6,120 nucleotides of DNA. It comes from Aalborgiella sp031424795. Its GTDB lineage: Bacteria; Pseudomonadota; Gammaproteobacteria; Burkholderiales; Burkholderiaceae_C. Positions 6,099-6,120 of the stretch are shown here, one piece after another. Under the pieces are notes generated by a model. It was given only the letters and a program-made list of their open reading frames with translations. It searched no databases and was not told the DNA's origin. Position 1 is the stretch's first letter. Each line of letters starts with the position of its first letter. The position numbers and the translations under genes were made by a program. Location of the stretch: the NCBI GenBank assembly GCA_031424795.1, contig JANPIC010000145.1, forward strand, positions 1-6,120. The letters run 5' to 3'.

Positions 6099-6120
6099 TT
6101 TGGTTGATTTTATGGAACAG
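6099..6120. other. Unassigned right edge
   Basis: The last 22 bases are A+T-rich and carry no recognisable gene end or start. An ATG on plus at 6112 begins too close to the edge to judge. Confidence 0.3.

Noticed and set aside
6031..6120. Upstream extension of prlC in frame to the right edge
   Set aside because: The frame is open, but it reads through the repeat-like palindrome (VRAELVEA) and does not look like an M3 peptidase N terminus.
1..6120. tRNA, rRNA, CRISPR, insertion sequence, phage or defence genes
   Set aside because: Almost all of the window is accounted for by seven genes of known families (six complete and the truncated pyrD counted together with no remnants between them: pyrD, rpiA, DUF2200, TAXI, glutaredoxin-like and prlC are the only ones I can support, i.e. 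six in total). The gaps are all under 100 bp and show no such structures.

Overview
The window looks like ordinary chromosome from a betaproteobacterium, most likely Burkholderiales and perhaps a Comamonadaceae relative. The basis is the content: a gammaproteobacterial/betaproteobacterial-type RpiA and OpdA (PrlC), a class 2 PyrD, an exported DUF4124-glutaredoxin protein and a double-anchored TAXI solute-binding protein, the last two being types I associate with that order. Base composition is moderate (roughly 50-60% G+C in most genes by hand count). No close relative could be compared, so the genus is left open.

Layout. A 5'-complete but 3'-truncated pyrD runs leftward off the left edge (1-803, minus). 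It is divergent from rpiA (877-1548, plus), with a 73-bp gap that must carry both control regions. Two bases after rpiA comes a small DUF2200-family gene with a GTG start (1551-1901, plus), whose ribosome binding site lies inside rpiA. This pair converges across 38 bp on a leftward block: a TAXI-type solute-binding protein (1940-3238), an exported glutaredoxin-like protein (3301-3969) and oligopeptidase A (3979-6030), all minus. The glutaredoxin gene starts 9 bp after the peptidase stop, so those two are probably one transcript. The TAXI gene follows after 62 bp with its own plausible promoter. The right edge holds the upstream region of the peptidase gene, with a promoter candidate and a short imperfect palindrome of the interspersed-repeat kind.

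How the genes relate. PyrD (pyrimidine synthesis) and RpiA (ribose-5-phosphate supply, hence PRPP) are both housekeeping steps towards nucleotides. The right half mixes cytoplasmic peptide turnover (OpdA) with two envelope proteins (a redox domain and a membrane-tethered binding domain); no shared pathway is evident. I found no RNA genes, CRISPR, insertion sequence, phage or defence system and do not see a new multi-gene system. The most useful points for follow-up are the alternative rpiA start overlapping the pyrD start, the orphan TAXI protein with a cytoplasmic tail, the lower-G+C DUF2200 gene, and the repeat plus possible leaderless promoter before the peptidase gene.
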